64,000 bases of DNA from Daejeonella sp. (GTDB lineage Bacteria; Bacteroidota; Bacteroidia; Sphingobacteriales; Sphingobacteriaceae). Where the stretch lies: NCBI RefSeq assembly GCF_030695525.1, contig NZ_JAUYSS010000061.1, positions 1-64,000 on the forward strand, read 5' to 3'. The notes under the pieces are model-generated. The model saw only the letters and a program-made list of their open reading frames with translations, was not told where the DNA came from and did no database searches. Of the stretch, positions 25,113-35,018 are shown in pieces (positions within the stretch are counted from its first letter, which is position 1; each line of letters begins with the position of its first letter). A program made the position numbers and the translations under genes.

Positions 25113-26099
25113 TTAGTAAGCCCATTTCAAATACACTGAACCCCATGTGAATCCACCTCCAAATGCTGCCAGGATCAGATTGTCACCTTTCTTGAGTTTG
25201 CTCTCCCATTCCCATAAACACAGTGGAATAGTACCGTTTGTCGTATTACCGTATTTCTCAATATTGATCATCACTTTTTCGGGAGCAATACCGCAGCGAT
25301 TGCTTGTAGCATCAATAATTCGCTTATTGGCCTGATGTGGAACCAGCCAGTCTACATCTTCCGAGAGCAGATTATTTTTTTCCATGATCTCAGCAGCAAC
25401 ATCCGCCATATTGGTTACGGCAAATTTGAAAACAGCCTGACCTTCCTGGAACAGAAAGTGCTCATCATTATCAACCGTTTCATGACTTGCAGGTCTTAAT
25501 GAACCCCCGGCTTTCTGACATAAATAGGGGCCTCCTGATCCATCACTCTTAAGTACTGAATCAATTACTCCGAAACCCTCTGTATTTGGTTCAAGTAAAA
25601 CAGCACCACATCCATCACCGAAAATGATGCAGCTTGTACGGTCTTTATAATTGATGATAGAAGACATTTTATCGCCTCCAACCACCAAAACTTTCTGATG
25701 TTTGCCTGTTTCAATGAACTGAGAACCTGTTGCCAGTCCGTATAGAAAACCTGAACATGCAGCATTGAGGTCATATCCCCAGGCATTCTTAGCCCCGATT
25801 TTGTGTGCAAGGATATTCGCTGAGGCCGGAAACATCATGTCGGGTGTCGTAGTACAGAAAATAATAAGGTCAATTTCTTCTGCACTAATCCCGCGTTTTT
25901 CTAGCAATCCCTTTACGGCATACGTAGCCATATCTGAGGTTCCAAGATCTCCTTTAAGGATGCGGCGTTCTTTAATGCCAGTACGACTGGTAATCCATTC
26001 ATCATTGGTTTCAACCATTCCTTCCAGTTCCTTATTGGTAAGAATATATTCGGGAACGAAAGCATTAACGGCTGTTATTGCAGCATGAACTTTAGACAT
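25113..26099 (-). CDS. fabH: Beta-ketoacyl-ACP synthase III
   Basis: A 328-residue KAS III that condenses acetyl-CoA with malonyl-ACP to start fatty acid synthesis. The catalytic Cys is in [12 protein letters not shown], the His in [13 protein letters not shown], and the Asn in [11 protein letters not shown]; the N-terminal [16 protein letters not shown] is characteristic. The start is taken at [11 protein letters not shown] (26099) because the longer reading from 26159 would run 44 bases into plsX and adds an unconserved stretch. The gap from plsX is then 16 bases, consistent with one operon. Confidence 0.95.
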   Translation of the reverse strand: MSKVHAAITAVNAFVPEYILTNKELEGMVETNDEWITSRTGIKERRILKGDLGTSDMATYAVKGLLEKRGISAEEIDLIIFCTTTPDMMFPASANILAHKIGAKNAWGYDLNAACSGFLYGLATGSQFIETGKHQKVLVVGGDKMSSIINYKDRTSCIIFGDGCGAVLLEPNTEGFGVIDSVLKSDGSGGPYLCQKAGGSLRPASHETVDNDEHFLFQEGQAVFKFAVTNMADVAAEIMEKNNLLSEDVDWLVPHQANKRIIDATSNRCGIAPEKVMINIEKYGNTTNGTIPLCLWEWESKLKKGDNLILAAFGGGFTWGSVYLKWAY

Positions 26100-26115
26100 G
26101 ATAGATTGGAAATAA

Positions 26116-27051
26116 TTATTTAAAAGCTTCTTTGATCTTATCGACGAACTGACTTTCAATCATTGTTCGTGATAAAAGTACCATATTTTTAATTGCTTCC
26201 GGACTTGATATGCCGTGGCCAATCAGAACAGGCGCATTTACCCCCAAAATCGGACTGCCTCCATATTGTTCATAATTGAAACGGTCGAAGAATTCATCTT
26301 TAAATCCTTTTTTGAGTGTAAGAATATAAAAAGTTTCGGCTAATTTCAACATGACATTTCCCGTAAAGCCATCACAGACTATAACATCGGCTTTTTCGTT
26401 AAACAAATCCCGGCCTTCAATATTGCCTATGAAATTGATATCAGATTTTTGCAGCAGAGGGAATGTGGATTGGGTAAGAACATTTCCCTTTTCTTCCTCT
26501 TCACCCAGATTCATCAAACCCACTTTGGGGTTTTGAATATGGTAGACATGTTCTGCATATAAACTACCTAAGATACCAAACTGAGCCAGAACTTCAGGTT
26601 TGCAATCGGCGTTAGCCCCAACATCCAGCATGATTCCAAAGCCGGATTTTAATTTAGGTACATTGGTTGCAACTGCGGGACGAATTACCCCCGGAACGGG
26701 TTTGACACTAAATATAGCTCCTACTAACATCGCCCCGGTATTACCTGCCGATGAAAAAGAGTCTATTTTACCTTCTTTGAGATAATGAAATCCCAGACTG
26801 ATACTTGAGTTAGGCTTCTGTAGTACCGATTTTGTTCCATGTTCTCCCATGCCGATCATTTCGGTGGTATGAACAAATTCGAAAACATCAGGATCGGTTC
26901 CGGCTTCTGTTATAAATGGCAGAGCCTGATCTTTATCCCCGAAAAGTACTAATTTTTGGTCTGCCGATAAGGCTTTTTGAGCTTCTATTGCACCCAAAAC
27001 TGCTGCTTTGGGAGCAAAATCTCCACCCATTATATCTAAGCCAATCTTCAT
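26116..27051 (-). CDS. plsX: Phosphate acyltransferase PlsX
   Basis: A 311-residue PlsX, which converts acyl-ACP to acyl-phosphate in phospholipid synthesis. Visible are [21 protein letters not shown], the [12 protein letters not shown] motif, [13 protein letters not shown]-like [23 protein letters not shown], and [11 protein letters not shown]. The gene follows rpmF by 14 bases and precedes fabH, the order found in many bacteria (yceD-rpmF-plsX-fabH). Confidence 0.96.
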   Translation of the reverse strand: MKIGLDIMGGDFAPKAAVLGAIEAQKALSADQKLVLFGDKDQALPFITEAGTDPDVFEFVHTTEMIGMGEHGTKSVLQKPNSSISLGFHYLKEGKIDSFSSAGNTGAMLVGAIFSVKPVPGVIRPAVATNVPKLKSGFGIMLDVGANADCKPEVLAQFGILGSLYAEHVYHIQNPKVGLMNLGEEEEKGNVLTQSTFPLLQKSDINFIGNIEGRDLFNEKADVIVCDGFTGNVMLKLAETFYILTLKKGFKDEFFDRFNYEQYGGSPILGVNAPVLIGHGISSPEAIKNMVLLSRTMIESQFVDKIKEAFK

Positions 27052-27065
27052 ATCAGAATGGTAAC

Positions 27066-27257
27066 TTAGGCAATAGAGGTATTTTCAATTACCAGCTTTC
27101 CGTTGTAATACAAGTTACCGTCAACTGTATATGCACGATGAGGTAAATGTACTGCACCAGTAGTTTGGCAGGTAGTTAAACCTGGAGCAACTGCTTTATA
27201 GTGAGTTCTTCTTTTATCTCTTCTTGATTTGGATATTTTCCGTTTTGGATGTGCCAT
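27066..27257 (-). CDS. rpmF: 50S ribosomal protein L32
   Basis: A 63-residue L32 with the conserved start [21 protein letters not shown] and the following [16 protein letters not shown]-like region ([16 protein letters not shown]). The zinc-ribbon cysteines found in some L32 proteins are absent except C19-type CQTTG, so this is the Zn-free form usual here. It belongs to the large ribosomal subunit and is placed between yceD and plsX. Confidence 0.96.
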   Translation of the reverse strand: MAHPKRKISKSRRDKRRTHYKAVAPGLTTCQTTGAVHLPHRAYTVDGNLYYNGKLVIENTSIA

Positions 27258-27278
27258 TTGTTCCTATGTATTAATTTA

Positions 27279-27821
27279 TTACTTTTTTATTTTCTTTAAT
27301 GCTTCCCACCTTGGGTCGGCAATTTCTTCTTCTTCTTCAACTTCTTTTGGCCCGGGAGCCAGTTGCTGTAGTTTGGCAATCATTTCAAGATCGCACCATT
27401 CTGTATTGCCTTCATCATTACAGCGATTAATGTATGGTACTGCAAGGTTGATGAATTCATAGATCAGTGTTGCTACATTGATCTCAGTTTCATTTCTTTT
27501 CAACATCATTATCTCTTCGGTATCATCCTCAAGATCTTCGTTTCCGTTCAATTTAACAATCTGCCTCTCCTTTATTTCAACAGAATAAGGATAATCAGCA
27601 AGGCAAACATCACAACCCAGTTTCATCTCACCTGAAATATGGAAATGCAGGATCATCATTGTTTCCTGCTTATCCAGTTCAAGTTCTACACTAAGACATC
27701 CGCTCTTAACCAGGGAGTATTCAAACTCATTAAAAAAAGCATCATCTACTTCGAATTCAAAATGGTGAACTCCAAGTTTTAATCCGGTAAACGGAATGCT
27801 ATATTGCTGTAACGATTTCAA
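27279..27821 (-). CDS. yceD: YceD/DUF177 family protein
   Basis: A 180-residue DUF177 protein. The family motif around LGCDVCLADYPYSVEI (a CxxC-like region reduced to DVC), the acidic stretch NGNEDLEDDTEE and the conserved ATLIYEFINLAVPYINRC (normally exxxLxLPxxPxH) are visible. The family is linked to 23S rRNA accumulation and is almost always just upstream of rpmF, as here with a 21-base gap. C terminus is acidic then basic. Confidence 0.9.
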   Translation of the reverse strand: MKSLQQYSIPFTGLKLGVHHFEFEVDDAFFNEFEYSLVKSGCLSVELELDKQETMMILHFHISGEMKLGCDVCLADYPYSVEIKERQIVKLNGNEDLEDDTEEIMMLKRNETEINVATLIYEFINLAVPYINRCNDEGNTEWCDLEMIAKLQQLAPGPKEVEEEEEIADPRWEALKKIKK

Positions 27822-27840
27822 AGCACGCCAATTGAGCCTG

Positions 27841-27848
27841 CAAATTTA
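27841..27848 (-). promoter_or_regulatory. Candidate -7 box for the yceD-rpmF-plsX-fabH-accBC run
   Basis: TAAATTTG on the minus strand fits the TAnnTTTG consensus and lies 20 bases upstream of the yceD start. No good -33 TTTG stands at the expected distance (the position reads TGTT), so support is partial. Confidence 0.4.
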
Positions 27849-27935
27849 GGAAAATTTATTTAGTTGCTAACAGTTTTTTAAAAATGAAATGATCAGCCAG
27901 CCTAAAAGCTTCGGTTTTATCGTTATGAAGACTTT

Positions 27936-28991
27936 TTAATCCCTGTCTTTTGAAAATTTACTCAGTTTCAAGGGATTTGAGCTGAGTTCAGTACTTTCTC
28001 TTCTGTACTTAACAATTTTGATTGCAGTGAATAATGCCTCCCTGAACGAGTTTGCTGATGCCTGATTTTTTCCTGCGATATCATATCCTGTGCCATGGTC
28101 CGGAGAAGTTCGGACAACAGGTAAACCAGCAGTGAAATTAACCCCGCTGTGAAATGCGATCTGTTTGAAAGGTATTAAACCCTGATCATGGTACATCGCC
28201 AGGACAGCATCGAACTGTGTATAGGTATGTGCTGCAAAGAAACCATCTGCTGCATAAGGGCCAAAAGCAAAGATTCCCTGTGCATTAGCTTCGGTAATGG
28301 CGGGGGTGATTATCTCCAGTTCTTCTTTTCCAATCAAACCCATATCTCCTGCATGTGGATTTAATCCTAATACTGCAATTTTTGGTTTTTGAATCCAGAA
28401 ATCCTTTTTGAGGCTTTGATTCATCAAGCTTAATTTTGAGAGGATCTTTTCTTTACTAATCTTTTCAGGCACCTCATTCACCGGAATATGCCCGGTAACA
28501 ACGCCTACCCGGATATCTTCACTCACCAGAAACATGAGGGAATCTTCAGAATTAGTCTTTGCCTGAATATATTCTGTATGACCCGCAAACTGGAAATCAC
28601 CACTTTGAATGTTATGCTTATTGATTGGTGCGGTAACCAGGGCTTCTGTTTTGCCCGCTATCAAATCATCCAATGCCCTTTCAAGCGATATGAATGCATA
28701 TTTCCCTCCGGTAGGGGTGCTGGTGCCTAATTCGATACGTACATCTTCCTCCCAGCAGTTAATCATATTAGCGCGTTTGTTATGCGCTTCCTCCGGACTG
28801 TTGATTACATTGAAATTAAACTCATTGACATCCATTGTTTTACGATGGAAAGATGCGACTTTGGTATGTCCGTATACAATGGGAGTGCAATAGTCCATGA
28901 TTTTACTATCCATCAGAGTTTTAATAATAACCTCTAATCCGATCCCGTTAACATCGCCTATTGAAATTCCAATTTTAATTTTATCACTCAT
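27936..28991 (-). CDS. pdxA: 4-hydroxythreonine-4-phosphate dehydrogenase
   Basis: A 351-residue PdxA, which oxidises 4-phosphohydroxy-L-threonine in pyridoxal phosphate synthesis. Characteristic segments are GISIGDVNGIGLEVIIK at the N terminus, VTAPINKHNIQSGDFQFAGHTEY with the metal/substrate His, GLNPHAGDMGLIGKEE, AMYHDQGLIPFKQIAF and RTSPDHGTGYDIAG. Metal-binding histidines are all present. Placed upstream of yceD on the same strand with a 114-base gap, so probably its own transcript or the head of the operon. Confidence 0.96.
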   Translation of the reverse strand: MSDKIKIGISIGDVNGIGLEVIIKTLMDSKIMDYCTPIVYGHTKVASFHRKTMDVNEFNFNVINSPEEAHNKRANMINCWEEDVRIELGTSTPTGGKYAFISLERALDDLIAGKTEALVTAPINKHNIQSGDFQFAGHTEYIQAKTNSEDSLMFLVSEDIRVGVVTGHIPVNEVPEKISKEKILSKLSLMNQSLKKDFWIQKPKIAVLGLNPHAGDMGLIGKEELEIITPAITEANAQGIFAFGPYAADGFFAAHTYTQFDAVLAMYHDQGLIPFKQIAFHSGVNFTAGLPVVRTSPDHGTGYDIAGKNQASANSFREALFTAIKIVKYRRESTELSSNPLKLSKFSKDRD

Positions 28992-29333
28992 TCCTGCTTG
29001 CCCGTTTATTGAAAATAATTAACGCAAAATAAAGACTTTAATCCCAAACTCCAATTAAGTTGTAAGTAGTAAGTTATAGGTTATAAATTTTAAGTAATTG
29101 ATAATTGATAGTTGACAATTGACAATGAAAGGAATTCCCATATTAATGAACTATCTAAAGAGTTGTAAGTTATAGGTTTTAAGTTTCGGATTATCATCAT
29201 TGATTGAGAAATCCTTTCAAAGGAGTACGATCTCATTGACAAATAGACAAATTAACTCATCGACAAATTCATTTTCAAATTTGCTAATTCCCTGAACCTC
29301 TTTTTTCCGTAATTTGCGCCAAATGCAGCGCAT
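28992..29333. other. Divergent spacer pdxA / rsmA with word arrays
   Basis: A 342-bp gap with no gene. It is largely made of short words: gtaagttataggtt (two runs, 29056-29081 and 29164-29182), aattgataattgatagttgac (29096-29125) and caaattaactcatcgacaaatt (29245-29270). It must include both promoters; no full TTTG-N20-TAnnTTTG pair was found. Confidence 0.5.
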
Positions 29334-30125
29334 ATGAGTTTAGTAAAGGCAAAGAAGCATCTCGGACAACATTTTTTAACCGATAAAAACATCGCAGAAA
29401 AGATTGTAAACAGTCTGCAGGCTGGCAATCAGTATAAGCAGGTTTTGGAGGTTGGTCCGGGGATGGGAATTCTTTCCGACTTTTTGCTGGCTAATAAGGA
29501 TCTGGAAACCTATCTGATCGATATTGACACTGAATCTTATGAATTTTTGAAAAAAAAATATTCAAATCTTGGTGAGCGCTTGATTAATGGAGATTTTTTA
29601 CAACTGGATTTTGCGGCAGTATTTCCCGGAAAATTCGGTATCATAGGTAATTTCCCCTACAATATTTCATCGCAGATACTCTTCAAGGTACTGGATAACC
29701 GGGATCAGGTAGTTGAACTGGTTGGAATGTTTCAAAAGGAAGTGGCCCAGCGTTGCGCAGAAAAGCCGGGAAGCAAAGAGTATGGTATTTTAAGTGTTTT
29801 TCTGCAGGCCTATTATAAGGTCGAATATCTCTTTTCTGTTAAACCGGGTGTATTTAACCCACCGCCAAAGGTTACATCGGCAGTAATACGCCTAACCCGT
29901 AATGATGTTGAAAAGTTGGGTTGTGATGAAAAGTTATTCTGGCAGGTTGTAAAAGCCGGCTTTAACCAACGCCGTAAAACGTTGAGAAATGCATTATCCT
30001 CTCTTGTAAGTAAGGAGAGCATGACTAATGACCCCATGTTCGACCTTCGTGCTGAGCGGCTGAGTGTAGATGATTTTGTTAAAATGACGAACCTGGTCAG
30101 TACGTCGAGAACAATAACAGAATGA
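29334..30125 (+). CDS. rsmA: 16S rRNA dimethyladenosine methyltransferase
   Basis: A 263-residue KsgA/RsmA, which dimethylates two adjacent adenosines near the 3' end of 16S rRNA. SAM-binding and catalytic motifs are clear: KKHLGQHFLTDKNIAEKIV, LEVGPGMGIL, INGDFLQLDF and the catalytic IGNFPYNISSQILFK. The C-terminal RNA-binding domain includes FNQRRKTLRNALSS. Its stop overlaps the start of the next gene by four bases (ATGA), indicating translational coupling. Confidence 0.97.
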   Translation: MSLVKAKKHLGQHFLTDKNIAEKIVNSLQAGNQYKQVLEVGPGMGILSDFLLANKDLETYLIDIDTESYEFLKKKYSNLGERLINGDFLQLDFAAVFPGKFGIIGNFPYNISSQILFKVLDNRDQVVELVGMFQKEVAQRCAEKPGSKEYGILSVFLQAYYKVEYLFSVKPGVFNPPPKVTSAVIRLTRNDVEKLGCDEKLFWQVVKAGFNQRRKTLRNALSSLVSKESMTNDPMFDLRAERLSVDDFVKMTNLVSTSRTITE

Positions 30126-31057
30126 ATAAAAGAATACTGATTGCAGACAATTTGCATCCTGCCTTTAAAATTGAGGCAGAAAAACTGGGCTATGTTTGCG
30201 ATGATCTGCCATTAATCAGCAGAAGCGAAACTCTGGAGGTTCTCAAAAATTATTCAGGACTAGCGATTCGTACCAGGTTTCAGATAGACCGGGAAGTAAT
30301 TGATGCAGGTTCAAATCTTAAATTTATTGCCAGAGCTGGTGCAGGAATGGATAATGTGGATGAGGAGTATGCCAAATCAAAGAAAATAATCTGTATCAAT
30401 GCACCAGAAGGAAACCGGGATGCGGTGGCAGAACATGTTATTGGTATGCTGCTTTCATTGCTCAATAATCTTAGAAAAGCGGATAGCGAAGTGCGAAATG
30501 GTATTTGGGACAGGGAAGCTAACAGAGGTTGGGAATTAAAAGGCAGAACACTCGCAATTATTGGATATGGAAATACCGGACAAATGCTTGCCCGCAAACT
30601 TTCAGGTTTTCAGGTAAAGGTGATAGCTTATGATAAATATAAAACCGGCTTTTCAGATCAGTTTGTTGAGGAAGTAAGTATGGAACAAGTTGTTAGACAG
30701 GCAGATATTCTAAGTTTTCATATTCCGCTGACCTACGAAACGAGACAGCTCTTTAACGGGGAATATCTTTTCCATTTCAAAAAGCCGATAATTCTTTTAA
30801 ATGCTTCAAGGGGTGAAGTGGTAAATACGAAGGCGGTTTTGAGCGGAATACGCAATGGTAAAATAAGCGCCGCCGGCCTTGATGTACTCGAAATTGAAAA
30901 GTTTCCTGCTTTAGGGGAGCAGGAATGGTATAATGAATTGAAGGATTGTCCAAACTTAATTTTAAGTCCCCACGTGGCTGGCTGGACCCATGAATCTTAC
31001 CGAAAAATTTCAGAAGTGCTTGCCGAAAAGCTAAAACAACTTTCTTTTGTTGACTGA
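30122..31057 (+). CDS. D-isomer-specific 2-hydroxyacid dehydrogenase (SerA-like)
   Basis: A 311-residue NAD-dependent dehydrogenase of the phosphoglycerate-dehydrogenase family. Visible are the arginine in LAIRTRFQID, the nucleotide-binding IIGYGNTGQMLARKL, the substrate-site NASRGEVVNTKAV, the catalytic acid region and His in LSPHVAGWTHES. It lacks the C-terminal ACT domain of long SerA proteins; short forms without ACT are common. Whether it is the serine-pathway enzyme or acts on another hydroxyacid is open. It overlaps rsmA by four bases. Confidence 0.88.
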   Translation: MNKRILIADNLHPAFKIEAEKLGYVCDDLPLISRSETLEVLKNYSGLAIRTRFQIDREVIDAGSNLKFIARAGAGMDNVDEEYAKSKKIICINAPEGNRDAVAEHVIGMLLSLLNNLRKADSEVRNGIWDREANRGWELKGRTLAIIGYGNTGQMLARKLSGFQVKVIAYDKYKTGFSDQFVEEVSMEQVVRQADILSFHIPLTYETRQLFNGEYLFHFKKPIILLNASRGEVVNTKAVLSGIRNGKISAAGLDVLEIEKFPALGEQEWYNELKDCPNLILSPHVAGWTHESYRKISEVLAEKLKQLSFVD

Positions 31058-31157
31058 TAATGAGGAGATTATAACTCATTATCATACTTCTTCTCGGATT
31101 TCATCATAGAAATTTGGAAATCTAAAATCAAAAATATTATCTTCGTAATAATACGAG

Positions 31158-31200
31158 CAAGACTATATTGGCTTAAGCCAACATAGTCTTGTTTGTTTTT
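31158..31200 (+). terminator. Rho-independent terminator after the hydroxyacid dehydrogenase gene
   Basis: A 15-bp stem caagactatattggc / gccaacatagtcttg (31158-31172 and 31177-31191) with one G-U pair, a ttaa loop, followed by tttgttttt. Strong hairpin and U-tract; it closes the rsmA transcript ahead of greA. Confidence 0.9.
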
Positions 31201-31227
31201 TAGAGTTTATCATAAAATGTGAGAGAT

Positions 31228-31701
31228 ATGACGGAAGTAACTTATTATACCCGGGAAGGATTAGAAAAACTTAAAGAAGAGCTTCATTTATTAAAAACTG
31301 TAGGCCGTTCACAGATTTCAAAAGCAATTGCTGAAGCCAGGGATAAGGGCGATTTGTCTGAGAATGCTGAGTATGATGCTGCAAAAGAGGCTCAGGGCCA
31401 TCATGAATCTAAAATTTCAAAGCTTACGAATGTATTGGCGAATGCCCGTTTGATCGATGAATCAAAGCTGGACTCGTCAAAAGTACTTGCCTTGTCTATT
31501 GTGAAGATTAAAAACACGAAGAATGGAGCAATAATGACTTATCAGTTGGTCTCTGAATCTGAAGCCGACCTTAAAACAGGTAAAATTTCAGTAAAATCTC
31601 CTATAGCCCAGGGATTATTGGGTAAATCTGTAGGAGAGAAAGCGGAGATTGTTGTTCCGGCAGGTAAAATTGAGTTCGAGATCATTGAAATCAGCAGATA
31701 A
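31228..31701 (+). CDS. greA: Transcription elongation factor GreA
   Basis: A 157-residue GreA, which stimulates RNA cleavage by backtracked RNA polymerase. The N-terminal coiled coil (about 1-75) is recognisable: MTEVTYYTREGLEKLKEELHLL, ISKAIAEARDKGDLSENAEYDAAKEAQG with the acidic tip, and the C-terminal FKBP-like domain ends SPIAQGLLGKSVGEKAEIVVPAG. The ATG at 31228 is preferred over a GTG three codons upstream because the resulting length is normal. Confidence 0.95.
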   Translation: MTEVTYYTREGLEKLKEELHLLKTVGRSQISKAIAEARDKGDLSENAEYDAAKEAQGHHESKISKLTNVLANARLIDESKLDSSKVLALSIVKIKNTKNGAIMTYQLVSESEADLKTGKISVKSPIAQGLLGKSVGEKAEIVVPAGKIEFEIIEISR

Positions 31702-31733
31702 TTAATACCTGATTAGAATATAAACCAAATCAT

Positions 31734-32126
31734 ATGGAATCAATCTTCTCAAAAATCATAGCCGGCGATATTCCTTCATATAAGGTCGCTGAGACATTAG
31801 AATACCTTGCCTTTCTGGATGTTAATCCGCTTACTGAAGGACATGTATTGGTTATTCCTAAAAAGGAGGTGGATTATATTTTTGACCTGGATAGTGAAAC
31901 GTATGTTGGCCTGATGATGTTTGCTCAAATTGTTGCGGCTGGTTTAAAAAAGGCTGTTTCATGTAAGCGGATTGGGGTTTCTGTCATTGGCCTGGAAGTG
32001 CCACATACACACATTCATCTTATCCCGATCAACAGTATGGACGATATGAATTTTAGTCGACCCAAACTAAACTTCACCGAAGAAGAGTTTGAAGCAATAG
32101 CAGAAAAAATTAAGGAGCAACTTTAA
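31734..32126 (+). CDS. HIT family nucleotide-binding protein
   Basis: A 130-residue histidine-triad protein (Hint/PKCI-like). The motif VPHTHIHLIPI carries the catalytic His triad, and the N-terminal MESIFSKIIAGDIPSYKVAE and VLVIPKKEVDYIFDL fit the Hint branch. Such proteins hydrolyse purine nucleotide phosphoramidates or act on adenylated intermediates. It lies 33 bases after greA, so likely cotranscribed, and its stop is only two bases from the converging ruvC stop. Confidence 0.92.
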   Translation: MESIFSKIIAGDIPSYKVAETLEYLAFLDVNPLTEGHVLVIPKKEVDYIFDLDSETYVGLMMFAQIVAAGLKKAVSCKRIGVSVIGLEVPHTHIHLIPINSMDDMNFSRPKLNFTEEEFEAIAEKIKEQL

Positions 32127-32128
32127 GT

Positions 32129-32704
32129 TTATTTAATCCGTTTCTGATTATCCTTTGCAAAAGCATCCCAGCCCGAATAGTTTTTTTTGCTTCCGGAGCT
32201 GCTGATTTTCTGAAATGAATGACAGACTGCAACCGCTAAACCATCCGTTGCATCGAGAAATTCAGGCGTTTCGCTGAACTTTAATAGTGTTTTTAGCATA
32301 GCTGCCACTTGCTCTTTAGAAGAATTGCCGTTGCCGGTGATGGACTGTTTGATCTTTCGGGGTGAATATTCAAAAATGGGAAGACTGCGCGATAATGCTG
32401 CAGCCATGGCTACGCCCTGAGCCCGGCCCAGTTTCAGCATTACCTGGATGTTTTTCCCATAGAAGGGCGCTTCAATTGCCAGACAATCCGGGCTATATTG
32501 ATCAATAAGTAAAACGGTTTTTTCAAAAATATGTTTGAGTTTCAAAGGATGATCATCCAGGTGCTGGAGTTTTACTACACCCATACAGACCAAATCAACA
32601 GAACTTTTGACCTCCTTGACTATTCCATAACCCATAACACTGGTTCCCGGGTCAATTCCAAGGATTATGCGCTCATTTGATTTTTCTTTTAACATGCCAG
32701 ACAA
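32129..32704 (-). CDS. ruvC: Crossover junction endodeoxyribonuclease RuvC
   Basis: A 191-residue RuvC resolvase that cuts Holliday junctions. The acidic catalytic site is complete: [16 protein letters not shown] (first Asp), [23 protein letters not shown] (Glu), and the C-terminal [12 protein letters not shown] (Asp pair). The C-terminal extension of about 30 basic residues ([22 protein letters not shown]) is longer than in Escherichia coli. Start could be at the first Met or three codons later (MLKEKSNE). Confidence 0.95.
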   Translation of the reverse strand: MSGMLKEKSNERIILGIDPGTSVMGYGIVKEVKSSVDLVCMGVVKLQHLDDHPLKLKHIFEKTVLLIDQYSPDCLAIEAPFYGKNIQVMLKLGRAQGVAMAAALSRSLPIFEYSPRKIKQSITGNGNSSKEQVAAMLKTLLKFSETPEFLDATDGLAVAVCHSFQKISSSGSKKNYSGWDAFAKDNQKRIK

Positions 32705-32802
32705 TATTAAGGAATTACGCGCTTTTTAATGTTTTTAAGGCAATACAATTTCAAAATTTAAATACAAGGAGCTTTTGCTTAACATTGCATAAATAAATTA
32801 TT

Positions 32803-33777
32803 TTGAACAGCCGTACCAAAAAGATTATAAGCATTTGTATTAAGGTCGCCATTTTAGGTCTGGCATCCTGGTATATTTATAACAGGCTTAGTAATAATAG
32901 TGGTCTTAGCGATTTCAGGATGTTACTCAAGAAGCTGGATCCGGAAAGTGTATGGATAGTAATGTCCAGTATTTTTTTATTGATGTTGCTGAACTGGTTT
33001 CTGGAAGCCCTGAAATGGAAATTCCTGGTTCAGAAAATAGAACTAATCAGTACCTGGAAGGCTGTTGAATCTGTCTTTTGCGGTTTAACATGGGCAGTTT
33101 TCACACCAAACAGGATTGGTGAATATGGCGGGAGGGTCTTTTTCCTGTCCCCAAATAAGCGGATTAAGGGAGCTGTCGCAATGACCGTTGGGGCTTTCGG
33201 GCAACTGGTACTGTTCAATGTGCTCGGGGCACTGGCACTCAGGTGGTTTGTTTTTCGTTTTATGGATCTCAATCCCCTCATGAATTTAAGTATCTCCATA
33301 TTGGCCATTGTTTTCAGTGGTTTTTTTCTGCTTTTCTATTTCAATATTCATTGGATTAATGGGCTCTTGTCAAAAATAAAGTTCATGAAGCCTTACAAGC
33401 GTTTTTTCATTATTTTCTCGAAATTTAAGGTTTCGGAGCTTTTGCAGATCTTAATGTATAACCTGTCACGTACCCTGGTCTTTAGCACACAATATTTTCT
33501 GATTATTCATTTACTGATCCCCGAAATAGATCCGTTTGATATGCTTTTGATATTGTTTATCTTTTACTTTATTCAATCTTCAATGCCTTCCCTTGACCTC
33601 CTTGATATAGGTTTAAGGGCAACAACCGCTGCTTACTTTTTTTCTTTTGTAACCGATCAGGAAATTGCAGTGATGGCAGCAGTTGCAAGTATATGGCTGA
33701 TTAATTTAATTATTCCGGCTATTTTAGGGTCCGTTTTCGTTTTAAAACTCAATTTCTTTGGTAGTCGTCGTAATTAG
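32803..33777 (+). CDS. YbhN/LPG-synthase-type membrane protein
   Basis: A 324-residue integral membrane protein with about 7-8 helices, of the lysylphosphatidylglycerol synthase transmembrane (UPF0104/YbhN) family; recognisable parts are FLEALKWKFLVQKI, WAVFTPNRIGEYGGRVFFL and FIQSSMPSLDLLDIGLRATTAAYFF. Such proteins are flippase-like and often accompany glycosyltransferases. No ATG is available near the conserved start, so TTG at 32803 is used; the next Met is residue 41. It overlaps the glycosyltransferase gene by 20 bases. Confidence 0.85.
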   Translation: MNSRTKKIISICIKVAILGLASWYIYNRLSNNSGLSDFRMLLKKLDPESVWIVMSSIFLLMLLNWFLEALKWKFLVQKIELISTWKAVESVFCGLTWAVFTPNRIGEYGGRVFFLSPNKRIKGAVAMTVGAFGQLVLFNVLGALALRWFVFRFMDLNPLMNLSISILAIVFSGFFLLFYFNIHWINGLLSKIKFMKPYKRFFIIFSKFKVSELLQILMYNLSRTLVFSTQYFLIIHLLIPEIDPFDMLLILFIFYFIQSSMPSLDLLDIGLRATTAAYFFSFVTDQEIAVMAAVASIWLINLIIPAILGSVFVLKLNFFGSRRN

Positions 33778-34891
33778 TATCATTTCAATTGCTCTGGCCC
33801 TTGCCTATTTGGGTCTGGTTTTATTTCTGCGTAGGGGCTGGCTGGCTGTGGAAACGTTTAACCTAAATAGAACTCGTTTTAAAACTACCGTCAGTATTTT
33901 GATTGCAGCCAGAAATGAGGAAGATAAAATTTTCAATACTATTAACGATATTCTCTTACAGGATTATCCTGCTGATTTAATGGAATTAATTGTTGTTGAT
34001 GACCACTCGTCCGACCGGACCTCTGAAATCGTACTTTCTTTTGCCGGCAGGGGTGTAAAACTGATTGTGTTGAACGAAAATGAACCATTGAATTCATACA
34101 AAAAGAAGGCAATAACCGAGGCAATAAAGCTTTCGGATTCAGAACTTATTATTACAACTGATGCAGATTGCAGAATGTCACCGGCCTGGCTAAAAACCAT
34201 TATCGGATTTTATGAGTCGGGGAATTATAAAATGATCTCCTCGCCGGTAATCTATTTTGAAGAAAAGAGCAAATTTGAAGAAATGCAAACTCTGGACTTT
34301 CTTTTTTTGTCGGGTTTGGGTGCCGCCGGAATTGGAAATGGTATGCCTTCTACCTGTAGCGGGGCTAATCTCGCTTATCGCAGGGAAGTGTTTTATGAGC
34401 TAAAAGGATTTCAGGGTATTGATGAGCTGGCCTCAGGGGATGATGAACTCTTTCTTCATAAAGTGGCATCGGCTTATCCTGGTGGGATAGGTTTTTGTAA
34501 ATCGCGGGATGCGATAGTATATACCCATGCAAAATCAAGCCTGAGTGAATTTATTCAGCAACGAAAACGCTGGGCATCAAAAAGCACCAAATATAAAAAC
34601 AAGGCAATAGTTTTGATAGGTGTATCGGTGTGGATATTTAATTTCATGATTTTCCTGAGTTCAATTCTGGGCTTTTTCAATCCTTTTTTCTGGTATTTGT
34701 GTTTAATATGCATCAGCATAAAGGCTCTGGCAGAAATGTCATTACTAATACCGCTTTGCAGTTTTGCCAATAGAAGTAAATTACTGTGGTATGTTCCAAT
34801 ATTGACTGTGCTCCATATGTTCTATCTGATGTATATTGGAATCGCCGGAAACTCAGGTAAATACAATTGGAAGGGACGCATGGTGCGGTAG
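33758..34891 (+). CDS. Family 2 glycosyltransferase, membrane-anchored
   Basis: A 377-residue GT2 enzyme. One N-terminal helix (residues 1-24), then the GT-A catalytic domain: VSILIAARNEEDKI, LIVVDDHSSDRTSEI, TTDADCRMSPAWL (DxD-like), and the acceptor-site region ELASGDDELFLHKV followed by QQRKRWASK (a QxxRW motif). The C terminus has two or three membrane helices. QxxRW marks processive or lipid-sugar enzymes. It starts with TTG inside the end of the YbhN-like gene, so the two are coupled, perhaps in polyprenyl or lipid glycosylation. Substrate unknown. Confidence 0.85.
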   Translation: MVVVVISIISIALALAYLGLVLFLRRGWLAVETFNLNRTRFKTTVSILIAARNEEDKIFNTINDILLQDYPADLMELIVVDDHSSDRTSEIVLSFAGRGVKLIVLNENEPLNSYKKKAITEAIKLSDSELIITTDADCRMSPAWLKTIIGFYESGNYKMISSPVIYFEEKSKFEEMQTLDFLFLSGLGAAGIGNGMPSTCSGANLAYRREVFYELKGFQGIDELASGDDELFLHKVASAYPGGIGFCKSRDAIVYTHAKSSLSEFIQQRKRWASKSTKYKNKAIVLIGVSVWIFNFMIFLSSILGFFNPFFWYLCLICISIKALAEMSLLIPLCSFANRSKLLWYVPILTVLHMFYLMYIGIAGNSGKYNWKGRMVR

Positions 34892-34894
34892 AAT

Positions 34895-34942
34895 TGAGAT
34901 GTGAGATATGAGATGTGAGATATGAGATGTGAGATATGAGAG
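34895..34942. repeat. Word array gagatgtgagatatgag
   Basis: Three nearly perfect 16-bp units (gagatgtgagatatga) directly after the glycosyltransferase stop codon. Same words as at 2304-2340 (opposite strand) and 53733-53760. Confidence 0.8.
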
Positions 34943-35018
34943 AAATCATGTAGATAGCAAAGCCCGGGATCAGTTACAAGATCTGAGTCATATAGCCATA
35001 AAACCCGATTCCTGATTG

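Noticed and set aside
26100-26159. Longer N terminus for FabH
   Set aside because: It would overlap plsX by 44 bases and is outside the conserved KAS III start; the Met at 26099 is preferred.
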